Assembly: GCF_001426585.1 (NCBI RefSeq) | Contig: NZ_LMEI01000008.1 | Location: forward strand, 414,263-478,262 | Source of the DNA: Streptomyces sp. Root431 | GTDB taxonomy: Bacteria; Actinomycetota; Actinomycetes; Streptomycetales; Streptomycetaceae | Reading direction: 5' to 3' | Length of the DNA: 64,000 bases | Shown: positions 8,753 through 16,978 of the stretch, piece after piece | Numbering within the stretch: position 1 is the stretch's first letter | How the letters are laid out: the number at the start of each line of letters is the position of its first letter | Translations under genes and position numbers: made by a program | The notes under the pieces: generated by a model | Told to the model about the DNA's origin: nothing | Seen by the model: the letters and a program-made list of their open reading frames with translations, nothing else | The model's database searches: none

Positions 8753-9961
8753 TCAGACCAGGCGTCCGTCCCTCGCCACCACCCGGCCCGCGCGGACCAC
8801 CAGGTCGCGGCGCGGCTGGTCGACCACCACCTGCGGCAGGCACTCGCCGTCCACGAGCATGAAGTCGGCGGGGGAGCCCGTGCGGAGGTCCGCCTCCGGG
8901 AGGCCGAGGAGCTCCGCGCCCCCGTCGGCCGCGAGCCGGAAGCAGGCCTCCAGTTCCTCGTCGAGCCGCGCGTCCAGGGCCCAGGCGGCGAGCCAGGCGC
9001 GGTGCAGCATGTCCGCGTTGCCGAACGGGCTCCAGCTGTCCCGGACCCCGTCCGAGCCGAGCCCGACCCGTACCCCGCGCTCCGCGAGCCGCCGGAACGG
9101 CAGGATCGTCGTCACCGACAGGGCGACCGTGGTGAGGGAGATCCCCGCCTCGGCGAGCAGGTCCGCCGTCTCGTCCAGCTCCCGCTCGGTCAGGCCGGCG
9201 ACCGCGAAGGCGTGCGCGACGCTCACCCGGCCCTGGAGGCCGAGGGCGCGGGTGCGGGCGGCGATGTCCCGCAGCGGGACGAGGCGGCCCTGCTCGCCCC
9301 GGTCGTGGAGGTGGATGTCGAGCCCGAGGCCGTGCTTCTCCGCGAGGGCGAAGACCGTGCCGAGCTGGTCGCCCTCCCGGTCCCCTTCCGTGTCGAAGCC
9401 GGCCGGGTCGATGCCGCCGATGTGGCTGACGAGACCGCTCGCGGCGGCCTCCGCCAGGAGCTCGGCCGCCCCCGGGGTGCGGACCACCCCGTGCTGCGGG
9501 AAGGCGACGAGCTCCACGTCGACGATCCCGGCCAGCTTCCGGGCCGCCTCGGCGACCCCCTCGATCCCGGACAGGCCGTAGGCCGGGGCCACGTCCGCGT
9601 GGGCGCGCATCGCCCGGGTGCCGTGGGCCGCCGCGTGGGACATCAGCCGCAGCGCCCGCTCGGCCACCGGGGTCGGGAGCGCGCGGGCGAGTTCCACGTC
9701 CCCGGTGACGTACTCGGCGATGCCGTGCGCCGGCCGCCTGCTGTGCCAGGGCTCTCCCCAGGACGTCTTGTCGGGGTGGATGTGCGCGTCGACCAGGGTC
9801 GGCAGGGCCAGCCGGCCGCCCCCGTCGACCCGCTCGACGTCCGCCCCCGGCGGGACCTCGTCCACGAGCAGCCCGTCCACGGCGATCAGCTCGCGGACCG
9901 GGCCCCCGAAGGGCCGTACGTCGTGGAACACGGTCGCGGTACGGAGCGGCGGCGGGGTCAC
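8753..9961 (-). CDS. Amidohydrolase, cytosine-deaminase-like (CodA family)
   Basis: 402-aa metal-dependent hydrolase. HIH metal ligands are at 60-62 (LVDAHIHPDK). Later motifs DIHLHDRGE, VAHAFA and GLGSDGVRD place it in the CodA/N-isopropylammelide branch of the amidohydrolases. It probably deaminates a heterocycle; cytosine itself is not certain. I chose GTG 9961 because AAGGAG is 5 nt upstream; longer in-frame starts would run into the operator palindromes at 10008-10034. It is the first gene of a likely two-gene operon with the GntR regulator. Confidence 0.82.
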   Translation of the reverse strand: MTPPPLRTATVFHDVRPFGGPVRELIAVDGLLVDEVPPGADVERVDGGGRLALPTLVDAHIHPDKTSWGEPWHSRRPAHGIAEYVTGDVELARALPTPVAERALRLMSHAAAHGTRAMRAHADVAPAYGLSGIEGVAEAARKLAGIVDVELVAFPQHGVVRTPGAAELLAEAAASGLVSHIGGIDPAGFDTEGDREGDQLGTVFALAEKHGLGLDIHLHDRGEQGRLVPLRDIAARTRALGLQGRVSVAHAFAVAGLTERELDETADLLAEAGISLTTVALSVTTILPFRRLAERGVRVGLGSDGVRDSWSPFGNADMLHRAWLAAWALDARLDEELEACFRLAADGGAELLGLPEADLRTGSPADFMLVDGECLPQVVVDQPRRDLVVRAGRVVARDGRLV

Positions 9962-10007
9962 GGGGTCTCCTTGAGGGCGAGGCGGGGCGGGGCGAGGGGC
10001 GCGGCTG

Positions 10008-10034
10008 ATTGGTATACCAGTCATTGGTATACCA
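10008..10034. promoter_or_regulatory. Twin GntR/FCD operator palindromes
   Basis: Two identical copies of ATTGGTATACCA (10008-10019 and 10023-10034), each containing the perfect palindrome TGGTATACCA, spaced 15 bp start to start. TGGTnnnACCA-type palindromes are the usual sites of FCD-type GntR proteins. They lie 47 bp upstream of the amidohydrolase start, so the GntR protein encoded second in the operon is the likely binder. Confidence 0.8.
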
Positions 10035-10075
10035 CGGACCCCCGGAAGGTCCCCCCTCCTCACCAGGCCCTTCCC

Positions 10076-12862
10076 TCACCAGGCCAGGTCCTCCAGCGCG
10101 TCCAGGTCCGGCACCACCGCCGCCGTCGGCTCCGCGTCCGTGTCGTCCGCCCGCAGCTCGGCCCAGATCGTCTTGCCGCGCCGGGCGTACCTGGTGCCCC
10201 AGCGCTCCGCGTACTGCGCCACCAGATACAGCCCGCGCCCGCCCTCGTCGGTCGTCGTCGCGTGCCGCAGGTGCGGCGACGTGCTGCTGCCGTCCGAGAC
10301 CTCGCAGATCAGCGTGCGGTCGTGGAGGAGCCGCACCCGGACCGGATCGGCGCCGTACCGCACCGCGTTCGTGATCAGCTCGCTGAGGATCAGCTCCGCC
10401 GTGAACGCGAGCCCGTCGAGCCCCCACTCCGACAGCTTCGCCGCCGCCGCGTTCCGTACGGGCGAGACCGCCGACGGGTCCCGCGCCACCTCCCACTCCG
10501 CGATCCGCTCCGGGGCGAGCAGCCGGGTCTGCGCCACGAGCAGCGCGATGTCGTCGCGCGGCGAGGGCGAGAGCAGCGTCGCCAGGACGTCCGCGCAGGT
10601 CTGCTCCGGGCTCCGGTCCGGGCGCGCGAGCGTGGACCCCAGCAGCGTGAGCCCCGTGTCCAGGTCCCGCCCCCGGTCCTCCAGGAGCCCGTCGGTGAAG
10701 AGCACCAGCTTGCTCCCCTCCGGCAGCCGCAGCTCCGTCGTCTCGAACGGCACGTCGCCCAGACCGAGCCCGAGCGGCAGCCCCGGGGACAGCTCCGGGA
10801 ACTCGACCCGGCCGTCCGGGTCCACGAGCGCCGGTCCCGGATGTCCCGCGCTCGCCACCGTGCACCGCCCGGAAGCCGGGTCGTAGATCGCGTACAGACA
10901 GGTCGCGCCCGTGATGCCCTCGTCCCGCCGCCGCCCCTCGGCGTCCGGGCCCTCGCTCTCCCGGTGGTCGATCCGGCCCGTCAGCTCGTCGAGATGGCCG
11001 AGGAGCTCGTCCGGCGGCACGTCGAGCGTCGAGAAGTTGTGCACGGCCGTCCGCAGCCGGCCCATCGTGGCCGCCGCGTGCAGCCCGTGCCCCACCACGT
11101 CCCCCACGACCAGCGCCACCCGCGCCCCCGGCAGCGGGATCACGTCGAACCAGTCGCCGCCCACCCCCGCCTTCGCCGGGAGGTAGCGGTACGCCACGTC
11201 CACCGCGCTCTGGTCCGGCAGCACCCTCGGCAGCAGACTCCGCTGGAGCGTCACCGCCATCGCGTGCTCCCGAGTGAACCGGCGGGCGTTGTCGATCGCC
11301 ACCGCCGCCCGCGCCGCCAGCTCCTCCGCGAACGACAGGTCCTCCTCGCCGAACGGCTCCGGGGTGTCCGCGCGCCAGAAGTTGGCCATCCCGAGGACCA
11401 CCCCACGGGCCAGCAGTGGCACCGTGAGCAGCGAGTGCATCCCGTACGCGAGGGCCTGCGCGGCCCCCTCCGGGTCCTGCGCCCGCCAGCCCTCCGCCGA
11501 GGCCAGCTCCGCCTGCGCCACCGCGTGCCCCGCGGTCAGCGCCCTCGCCATGGGCGTGCTGGGCACGTCGAAGCGGACGGTGTCCCCGACGGGCTGGAGC
11601 GGCTGGTCCGGCCGCAGCCCGCTCAGCGCCGTCCGCCGCATCTCCGTCGTCATGGCCGCGTCCTCCGGGGGCTCCTCCCCGCGCAGCACCGGTTCGAGGA
11701 GCTCCACCGTCGTGAAGTCGGCGAACCGCGGCACCGCCACCTCCGCCAGCTCCTCCGCGGTCCGTACGACCTCCAGCGTCGTCCCGATCCGCACCCCCGC
11801 CTCGTACAGCAGCTGGAGCCGGCCGCGGGCCACCGCCGCCCGGCCGGTCACGGCGGCCAGCTCGGTGGTGTCCCGCATCGTCATGACGCTGCCGGACTCG
11901 GCGCCGGCGGTGAGGGTGGGGCGCACGCTCACCGCGAGCAGCCGGTCGCCCGCCCGGTGCACCTCGTCGGTGGCGGCCCGCCCGGACGTGAGGAGTTCGA
12001 CCGTACGGGGATCGAGGCCGAGCTCCGAGACGTGCCGCCGCTCCGCGTCCGCCGTGAGGCCGAGCAGCCGGCGGGCCTCGTCGTTGGCGAGCAGCAGCCG
12101 GTGGTCGGGGCCCACGATGACGACCCCTTCGCGCACGGCGTGCAGGACCGCCTCGTGGTGCTCCTTCATCCGGGTCATCTCGGCGGGACCCAGGCCGTGC
12201 GTCTGCCGCCGCAGCCGCCTGCTCACCAGGCCCGCCCCGCCCACGGCGAGCGCCAGCGCGCCGACCGCCGCGCCGGCGAGCAGCGGCAGCCGCCCCTGCA
12301 CCGCGTCCGTGATGCTCTCCACCTCGATGCCGCTGCTGACCAGGCCCACGGTCCGGCCCTGGTCGTCCACCACGGGGACCACGGCCCGTACCGCGTCGTT
12401 CGGCGCGCCCCGGAAGAGCTCCGTGAAGGAATCGCCGTCCACCGTGGCACGCGAGAGGTCCCCGATGGCCTTGCGGCCGATCAGCTCCGGGTCCGAGTCC
12501 GTGTACCGCACCCCGGCGGGGCTCAGGACCGCGATGAAGTCGACGCCCGTCGCCCGGCGGGCGGCCTCGGCCCGGTTCTGGAGCGCCGCCGTCGGATCCG
12601 GCGAGGTCAGCGCGTCGTCGACGCCCGGCGCGTGCGCGAAGGCCTCCGCGACGGCGAGCGAGCGGATCCGGGCGTCCCGCTCGGTGTCCCGCTGCGCCTG
12701 GTGGAAGATGACGAAGACCGCCGCCGCGATCACCAGGAGGGCGATCAGCGCCTCCAGGGCGAACACCTGGCCCGCGACGCTCCGCAGCCCCGTCCGGCCG
12801 TCCTTGCCGTCCTTGCGACCGTCCCGGCCTTCCCGGCCCGGCCGGCCCGCCCGCGCGTTCAT
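10076..12862 (-). CDS. Membrane-anchored SpoIIE-type phosphatase with fused anti-sigma-like kinase domain
   Basis: 928-aa signalling protein. Order: TM1 (about 33-53), a single-Cache-like extracellular sensor (54-190), TM2 (193-213), PAS (about 235-340), GAF (about 350-555), PP2C/SpoIIE phosphatase (about 570-780; GGDWFDVI, VVGDVVGHGLHAAATMGRLR, LVLFTDGLLE) and a C-terminal RsbW/HATPase_c-type domain (about 790-905; ELITNAVRYG, GRGLYLV). Such proteins control anti-anti-sigma (STAS) partners by dephosphorylation and rephosphorylation. Here both opposing activities could sit in one chain. Its ATG overlaps the stop of the preceding phosphatase gene (ATGA). No STAS or sigma gene is adjacent. Confidence 0.88.
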   Translation of the reverse strand: MNARAGRPGREGRDGRKDGKDGRTGLRSVAGQVFALEALIALLVIAAAVFVIFHQAQRDTERDARIRSLAVAEAFAHAPGVDDALTSPDPTAALQNRAEAARRATGVDFIAVLSPAGVRYTDSDPELIGRKAIGDLSRATVDGDSFTELFRGAPNDAVRAVVPVVDDQGRTVGLVSSGIEVESITDAVQGRLPLLAGAAVGALALAVGGAGLVSRRLRRQTHGLGPAEMTRMKEHHEAVLHAVREGVVIVGPDHRLLLANDEARRLLGLTADAERRHVSELGLDPRTVELLTSGRAATDEVHRAGDRLLAVSVRPTLTAGAESGSVMTMRDTTELAAVTGRAAVARGRLQLLYEAGVRIGTTLEVVRTAEELAEVAVPRFADFTTVELLEPVLRGEEPPEDAAMTTEMRRTALSGLRPDQPLQPVGDTVRFDVPSTPMARALTAGHAVAQAELASAEGWRAQDPEGAAQALAYGMHSLLTVPLLARGVVLGMANFWRADTPEPFGEEDLSFAEELAARAAVAIDNARRFTREHAMAVTLQRSLLPRVLPDQSAVDVAYRYLPAKAGVGGDWFDVIPLPGARVALVVGDVVGHGLHAAATMGRLRTAVHNFSTLDVPPDELLGHLDELTGRIDHRESEGPDAEGRRRDEGITGATCLYAIYDPASGRCTVASAGHPGPALVDPDGRVEFPELSPGLPLGLGLGDVPFETTELRLPEGSKLVLFTDGLLEDRGRDLDTGLTLLGSTLARPDRSPEQTCADVLATLLSPSPRDDIALLVAQTRLLAPERIAEWEVARDPSAVSPVRNAAAAKLSEWGLDGLAFTAELILSELITNAVRYGADPVRVRLLHDRTLICEVSDGSSTSPHLRHATTTDEGGRGLYLVAQYAERWGTRYARRGKTIWAELRADDTDAEPTAAVVPDLDALEDLAW

Positions 12863-14925
12863 GCCGTGCTCCGGGCGACGAGCAGCGCCACGTCGTCCTG
12901 TGCGCCCGGCCGCCGCAACGCCTGCAGCAGCATGTCGCAGGTCTCCTCCAAGGACCCGCGCGCCTTGTCGAGCAGGCCCACGAGCACCGCGAGCCGGTCG
13001 TCGATCGCCTCGTCGCGGGTCTCGACGAGCCCGTCCGTGTAGAGCACGAGAACGTCCCCGGGGCGGAAGGGGACCCGGGCCGTACGGAAGGTGCCGCCGC
13101 CCACTCCCAGCGGTACGCCGGTCGAGAGCCGCACCAGCTCGGCCGGGCCCTCCGCCGGGATCCGTACGGGCGGCAGATGGCCCGCGTTCGCGATCCGGAT
13201 CCGGCCCAGGCGCGGGTCGTGCACGGCGAAGAGACAGGTCGCGATGTAGTGCTCAAGACCCGCGGTGATCCGGTCCAGATGCCGGAGCACCTGCGCCGGC
13301 GACAGGTCGAGATCCGCGAACGCGCAGGTGGCCGTCCGCAGCCGCCCCATCGTCGCCGCCGCGTCGATCCCGCTGCCCATCACGTCCCCCACGACGAGCG
13401 CGGTCTTGTCGTCGGGCAGGGCGATCACGTCGTACCAGTCGCCGCCGACCTCGCTCGACGCCTGCGCCGGCTGGTAGCGGGCGGCGACCTCCAGCCCCGC
13501 CCGCTCCGGCGGCTTGCCCGGCAGCAGGCTGCGCTGGAGCGTCACCGCCGAGTTCCGCACGCTCTGGTACCAGCGGGCGTTGTCGATGCTGACCGCCGCC
13601 CGGGCCGCGAGCTCCGTCGCGAGGAGCACGTCGTCGCCGTCGAAGGGCAGCGGATTGCGGTCCCGCTTGAGGTCGAGCGCGCCGAGCACCTCCCCGCGCG
13701 CGATCAGCGGCACCGCCAGGTAGGAGTGGACCCCGGCCCGCCGGAGCTGCTCCGCCGCCTCGGGACTCCGCGCGATCCGGGACAGGTCACCGGGGGCGAC
13801 GTGCGCGACCAGGACCGGAAGGCCGGTGTGCACGCAGCGGGTGACGAGCCGGTCCGCCCCGTACATCGCCACCGCCCCCGGCGGGTCCGCGGCCGGCAGC
13901 GCCTCCGTCGGGCCCGAGGCCTTCACCGCGAGCGCGCGGAAGAGCTCCGGGCCCGCCTCGGGAGCGCCGGGCCTGCGCAGCGCCAGGACGGAGTCGAGGA
14001 CGTCGACGGCCGCGACGTCCGCGAGCTCCGGCACCACGACCCCGGCCAGTTCGGCGGCCGTCCGGTCCACCTCCAGGGTGGTGCCGACCCGCGCCGAGGC
14101 GTCCGCGACGAGCGCGAGCCGCCGCCGCGACCGGTCCGCCTCCGCGTCCGCGTCGTGCCGCTCGGTCACGTCGATCACCGAGGCCGCGACCCCCAGGACC
14201 CGGCCCTCGGGCCCGTCCAGGCGGTAGAAGGACACCGACCAGGCGTGCTCGTGCTCGGGGTCCGCTGGGGTCCGCCCGGACGTCGGGTGGTCGAGCAGGG
14301 GCGTGCCCGTGGCGAGGACCGTGCGCAGCGCCGCCTCCAGCTCCACCGCGTCGACCCGCGGCAGCATGTCGGCGATCCGCCGGCCGATGTGCAGCGCGGC
14401 CGGGACGCCGTTGATCCGCTCCAGGGCCGGGTTCACGAGGACGTACCGCAGGTCGGTGTCGAGGACGGCGAGACCGATCGGCGACTGGGAGACCAGCCGG
14501 TCGGAGAGGGCGAGGCCGGTCTCGACCCGTTCGACGACGGCGCGGTCGGCGGCGATCCCCAGCGCGAACAGCCCGCCCAGGTCGTCGGTGAGCCGCATGT
14601 TCCGGAACTCGACGGCGCGGGTGCTGCCGTCCTTGAGCCGTACGGGGAAGGTGCCCGCCCAGGTCGTGCCGCCGTGCAGCACCTCGCCGAAGAGGCGCAT
14701 CGCCTCCTCGCGGTGCTCGGCGTCGACGATCAGCTGCGCCACGTACCGGCCGAGGGCCTCGTCCGCGCGGTAGCCGAAGAGGGCCTCCGACTGGGGGCTC
14801 CACAGCACGATGCGGCCGCGTGCGTCGACGACGACGGCGGCGACCCCGAGGACGTCGAGGAGTCCCTTGCCGTCGAACGGCACACCCGCCCGCCCCGCCG
14901 TCTCCGGGAAGGAACCGGCCGTCAC
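12859..14925 (-). CDS. Soluble PAS-PAS-GAF SpoIIE-type phosphatase
   Basis: 688-aa cytosolic PP2C-type phosphatase with PAS 1 (about 20-130; IVLWSPQSEALFGY), PAS 2 (about 145-255), GAF (about 265-450) and SpoIIE catalytic domain (about 470-685; GGDWYDVI, VVGDVMGSGIDAAATMGRLR, LVLYTDGLVE). It has no transmembrane segment and no kinase domain, unlike its 928-aa partner, with which it overlaps by 4 bp. GTG 14925 has a strong GGAGGAGGG upstream. The pair probably act on the same or related STAS proteins; targets are not in the window. Confidence 0.88.
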   Translation of the reverse strand: MTAGSFPETAGRAGVPFDGKGLLDVLGVAAVVVDARGRIVLWSPQSEALFGYRADEALGRYVAQLIVDAEHREEAMRLFGEVLHGGTTWAGTFPVRLKDGSTRAVEFRNMRLTDDLGGLFALGIAADRAVVERVETGLALSDRLVSQSPIGLAVLDTDLRYVLVNPALERINGVPAALHIGRRIADMLPRVDAVELEAALRTVLATGTPLLDHPTSGRTPADPEHEHAWSVSFYRLDGPEGRVLGVAASVIDVTERHDADAEADRSRRRLALVADASARVGTTLEVDRTAAELAGVVVPELADVAAVDVLDSVLALRRPGAPEAGPELFRALAVKASGPTEALPAADPPGAVAMYGADRLVTRCVHTGLPVLVAHVAPGDLSRIARSPEAAEQLRRAGVHSYLAVPLIARGEVLGALDLKRDRNPLPFDGDDVLLATELAARAAVSIDNARWYQSVRNSAVTLQRSLLPGKPPERAGLEVAARYQPAQASSEVGGDWYDVIALPDDKTALVVGDVMGSGIDAAATMGRLRTATCAFADLDLSPAQVLRHLDRITAGLEHYIATCLFAVHDPRLGRIRIANAGHLPPVRIPAEGPAELVRLSTGVPLGVGGGTFRTARVPFRPGDVLVLYTDGLVETRDEAIDDRLAVLVGLLDKARGSLEETCDMLLQALRRPGAQDDVALLVARSTA

Positions 14926-15045
14926 ACTGCCCTCCTCCCGCCGCGCCTCCCTCCATGCTCCCCGCCCCCTGCCCGCCCCGCACTGCGAGCCCGCCGGCCG
15001 GGTCCTCGCCGAGGCCCCCGCCCCGCTGTCCGCTCACGCCCTCGC

Positions 15046-16254
15046 TCAGGTCTCCGTCCCGGCCCCTGCCCGAGCCTCCGCCGGGTCTCCGCTCCGGCCC
15101 TCGCCCCGCCCCGCGCCCCTGAGCGCGAGTCCGGCGGCCCAGACCGTGCCCGCCACCGCCAGGACCGGCAGCAGGACCCGGACGTCGACCACCGCGACCA
15201 GGCCGGCACCGAGCGCGATGGCCAGCGCGTTCGGGGCGAAGATCAGGGTGTTCGCGGTCGCCGCCACCCGGCCCACCGCCTCCGCCGGGGCCTCCCGCTG
15301 GACCGCCGTCATCGTGGCGACGAGGACCCACGGCAGCCCCAGGCCGATCACCGCGCTCGCCGCCAGGGCCGTCGCCCCGTACGGCAGCGCCCGCACGCCC
15401 ACCGCCACCGCGAACAGCACGAGTCCGGCGGCGGCGAGCACCCGCTCCGGGACCCGGCGCAGCAGCGGGCCCGTGAGCAGGCCCGCGAGGACCGAGCCCG
15501 CGCCCTGGACCGCGTACAGCACACCGGCGTACGCGGGGGAGCGCCCGAGCCCGCTGTCCACGACCGCGTAGATCGCCGCCCCGTTCACCCCGGCGAGCAG
15601 CATCGCGAACCCGCCCGTCGCCACCAGCGGCCGCAGCACGGACGAGGACCGCAGCAGCCGTACGCCTTCTGCCGTCTCCCGCCACCAGTGCCGCTTCGAT
15701 GCCCGCGCGGGGCGCTCCTCCCGGACCGGCATCAGCGCGAACAGCGCCGCCGCGAGCGCGAAGCTCGCCGCGTCGAGGAGGGCGACCGGGCCGCCCCCGT
15801 AGCGTGCGAAGAGCCCCGCGGCCACGAGCGGGGCGATGAGCTTCATCGACTCGTTCGCGGTCATCCGGAGCCCGTTGAAGGTGCCGAGCCGCCGCGCGTC
15901 GAGCGTCGTTGCCACGAGCGCCTGCTCGGCGGCCTCGTGGACGGCTCCCTGGGCGCCGTACAGCACGAGCACCGCGAACAGCAGCCAGACCCGGTCCGCC
16001 GACTCCACCCACAGGAGCACGGGCAGCAGGAGCGCCATCGCGGTGTTCAGGACGACGAGGAGGGGCCGCCGCCGCACCCGGTCCGCGAGCGTGCCGAGCA
16101 GCGGCCCGAGGAGGACGGGCGCCCACAGGGCGAAGGCGGCGAGCGCCGCCAGACTGTCCGAACCCGTGAGGGACTTGACCCAGATCCCGGAGACCAGCCA
16201 CATGGCCGTCGTACCGAATCCGGACACGACGATGCCTGTCAGATACCAACGCAT
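15046..16254 (-). CDS. MFS transporter
   Basis: 402-aa integral membrane protein with about 12 predicted helices and the loop 2-3 motif GTLADRVRRRPLL (59-71). It resembles MFS_3/enterobactin-exporter-like drug efflux proteins. The charged C-terminal tail is low complexity (GAGRGEGRSGDPAEARAG). The substrate is unknown. It lies 120 bp upstream of the phosphatase pair on the same strand; the gap is C-rich with no evident promoter. Confidence 0.82.
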   Translation of the reverse strand: MRWYLTGIVVSGFGTTAMWLVSGIWVKSLTGSDSLAALAAFALWAPVLLGPLLGTLADRVRRRPLLVVLNTAMALLLPVLLWVESADRVWLLFAVLVLYGAQGAVHEAAEQALVATTLDARRLGTFNGLRMTANESMKLIAPLVAAGLFARYGGGPVALLDAASFALAAALFALMPVREERPARASKRHWWRETAEGVRLLRSSSVLRPLVATGGFAMLLAGVNGAAIYAVVDSGLGRSPAYAGVLYAVQGAGSVLAGLLTGPLLRRVPERVLAAAGLVLFAVAVGVRALPYGATALAASAVIGLGLPWVLVATMTAVQREAPAEAVGRVAATANTLIFAPNALAIALGAGLVAVVDVRVLLPVLAVAGTVWAAGLALRGAGRGEGRSGDPAEARAGAGTET

Positions 16255-16342
16255 GGCCGGATCCTGACCTCTGAGGAGGCCCTCGGGGATCGGTCACCTG
16301 CCCTAGGGAAAGGCGCCCCGGAGCCTGGAGGCGTCCCGGAGT

Positions 16343-16801
16343 CTAGGGCGTGTCCCGGAGCCCGGTCACGGTCCCGGAGCCGCTCACCGCCCCGGAGCCG
16401 CCCCGCTTCTCGTACCGCAGCGCGGCCCCCGTCACCACGGCGCCGAGCCCCTCCCACAGGCCCACGCCGAGGAAGCCGGCCGGGGCGCGGCCGGTGAGGA
16501 CGGCGAGGGTGAAGACCGCGCAGGTGAGGAGCCGGAAGGGGACCGTCCAGCGGAAGAAGGGCTTCCAGTCGGCGAGCGCGGCCAGGACGTAGTAGACGCC
16601 CATGTTGAGCGCGGCCATCGAGGAGGCCGTGAGGAAGACGAGGGTGTGGTCGCCGTCCGCCCGCCCGCCCTCGGGCACCGGATCGAAGCCCATGACCGTG
16701 AGCAGGGCGTCCGGGGCGATCAGGCCCACCACCCCGAGCGCGGCGGCGAGTACGCCGAAGACCGCCATGGTCCAGCCGGAAAGGGAACGGGGCAGGCGCA
16801 C
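16343..16801 (-). CDS. Small integral membrane protein, unknown
   Basis: 152-aa protein with about four hydrophobic helices (roughly 10-30, 52-75, 85-105 and 110-132) and a polar C-terminus. GTG 16801 is preceded by GGAGGA. I do not recognise a functional family. It sits between the penicillin-binding protein gene and the MFS gene on the same strand but with gaps of about 180 and 90 bp, so co-transcription is uncertain. Confidence 0.7.
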   Translation of the reverse strand: MRLPRSLSGWTMAVFGVLAAALGVVGLIAPDALLTVMGFDPVPEGGRADGDHTLVFLTASSMAALNMGVYYVLAALADWKPFFRWTVPFRLLTCAVFTLAVLTGRAPAGFLGVGLWEGLGAVVTGAALRYEKRGGSGAVSGSGTVTGLRDTP

Positions 16802-16820
16802 GGCGGTCCTCCGCGAGGTG

Positions 16821-16872
16821 ATGCAGGCTCGGTCATTCGAATGCGCGCTCGGTCGCGAGCGTGCCCCTGCAT
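16821..16872. terminator. Nested inverted repeat, possible terminator downstream of the PBP gene
   Basis: Outer arms ATGCAGG (16821-16827) and CCTGCAT (16866-16872) enclose an inner hairpin CGCTCG/CGAGCG (about 16848-16863). It lies between the PBP gene and the 152-aa membrane gene, both on the minus strand. It may end PBP transcription or act in the leader of the next gene. Confidence 0.45.
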
Positions 16873-16978
16873 ATCGCGTGACGGGGGCCGGGAGCCAATC
16901 GGGCCCCGGCCCCGGCGGGATGTCGCACCCGACCGGCGACGGCCGGGACCACTTCGTCCGGACCGGGCCCCCGTCACC

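Noticed and set aside
8682..13256. Very long open frame (about 1,500 codons) antisense-phase to the phosphatase and deaminase genes, and a similar one on the plus strand
   Set aside because: High GC leaves long stop-free frames opposite and beside real genes. The translation is Arg/Gly/Pro-rich with no domain, while the genes called here have clear motifs.
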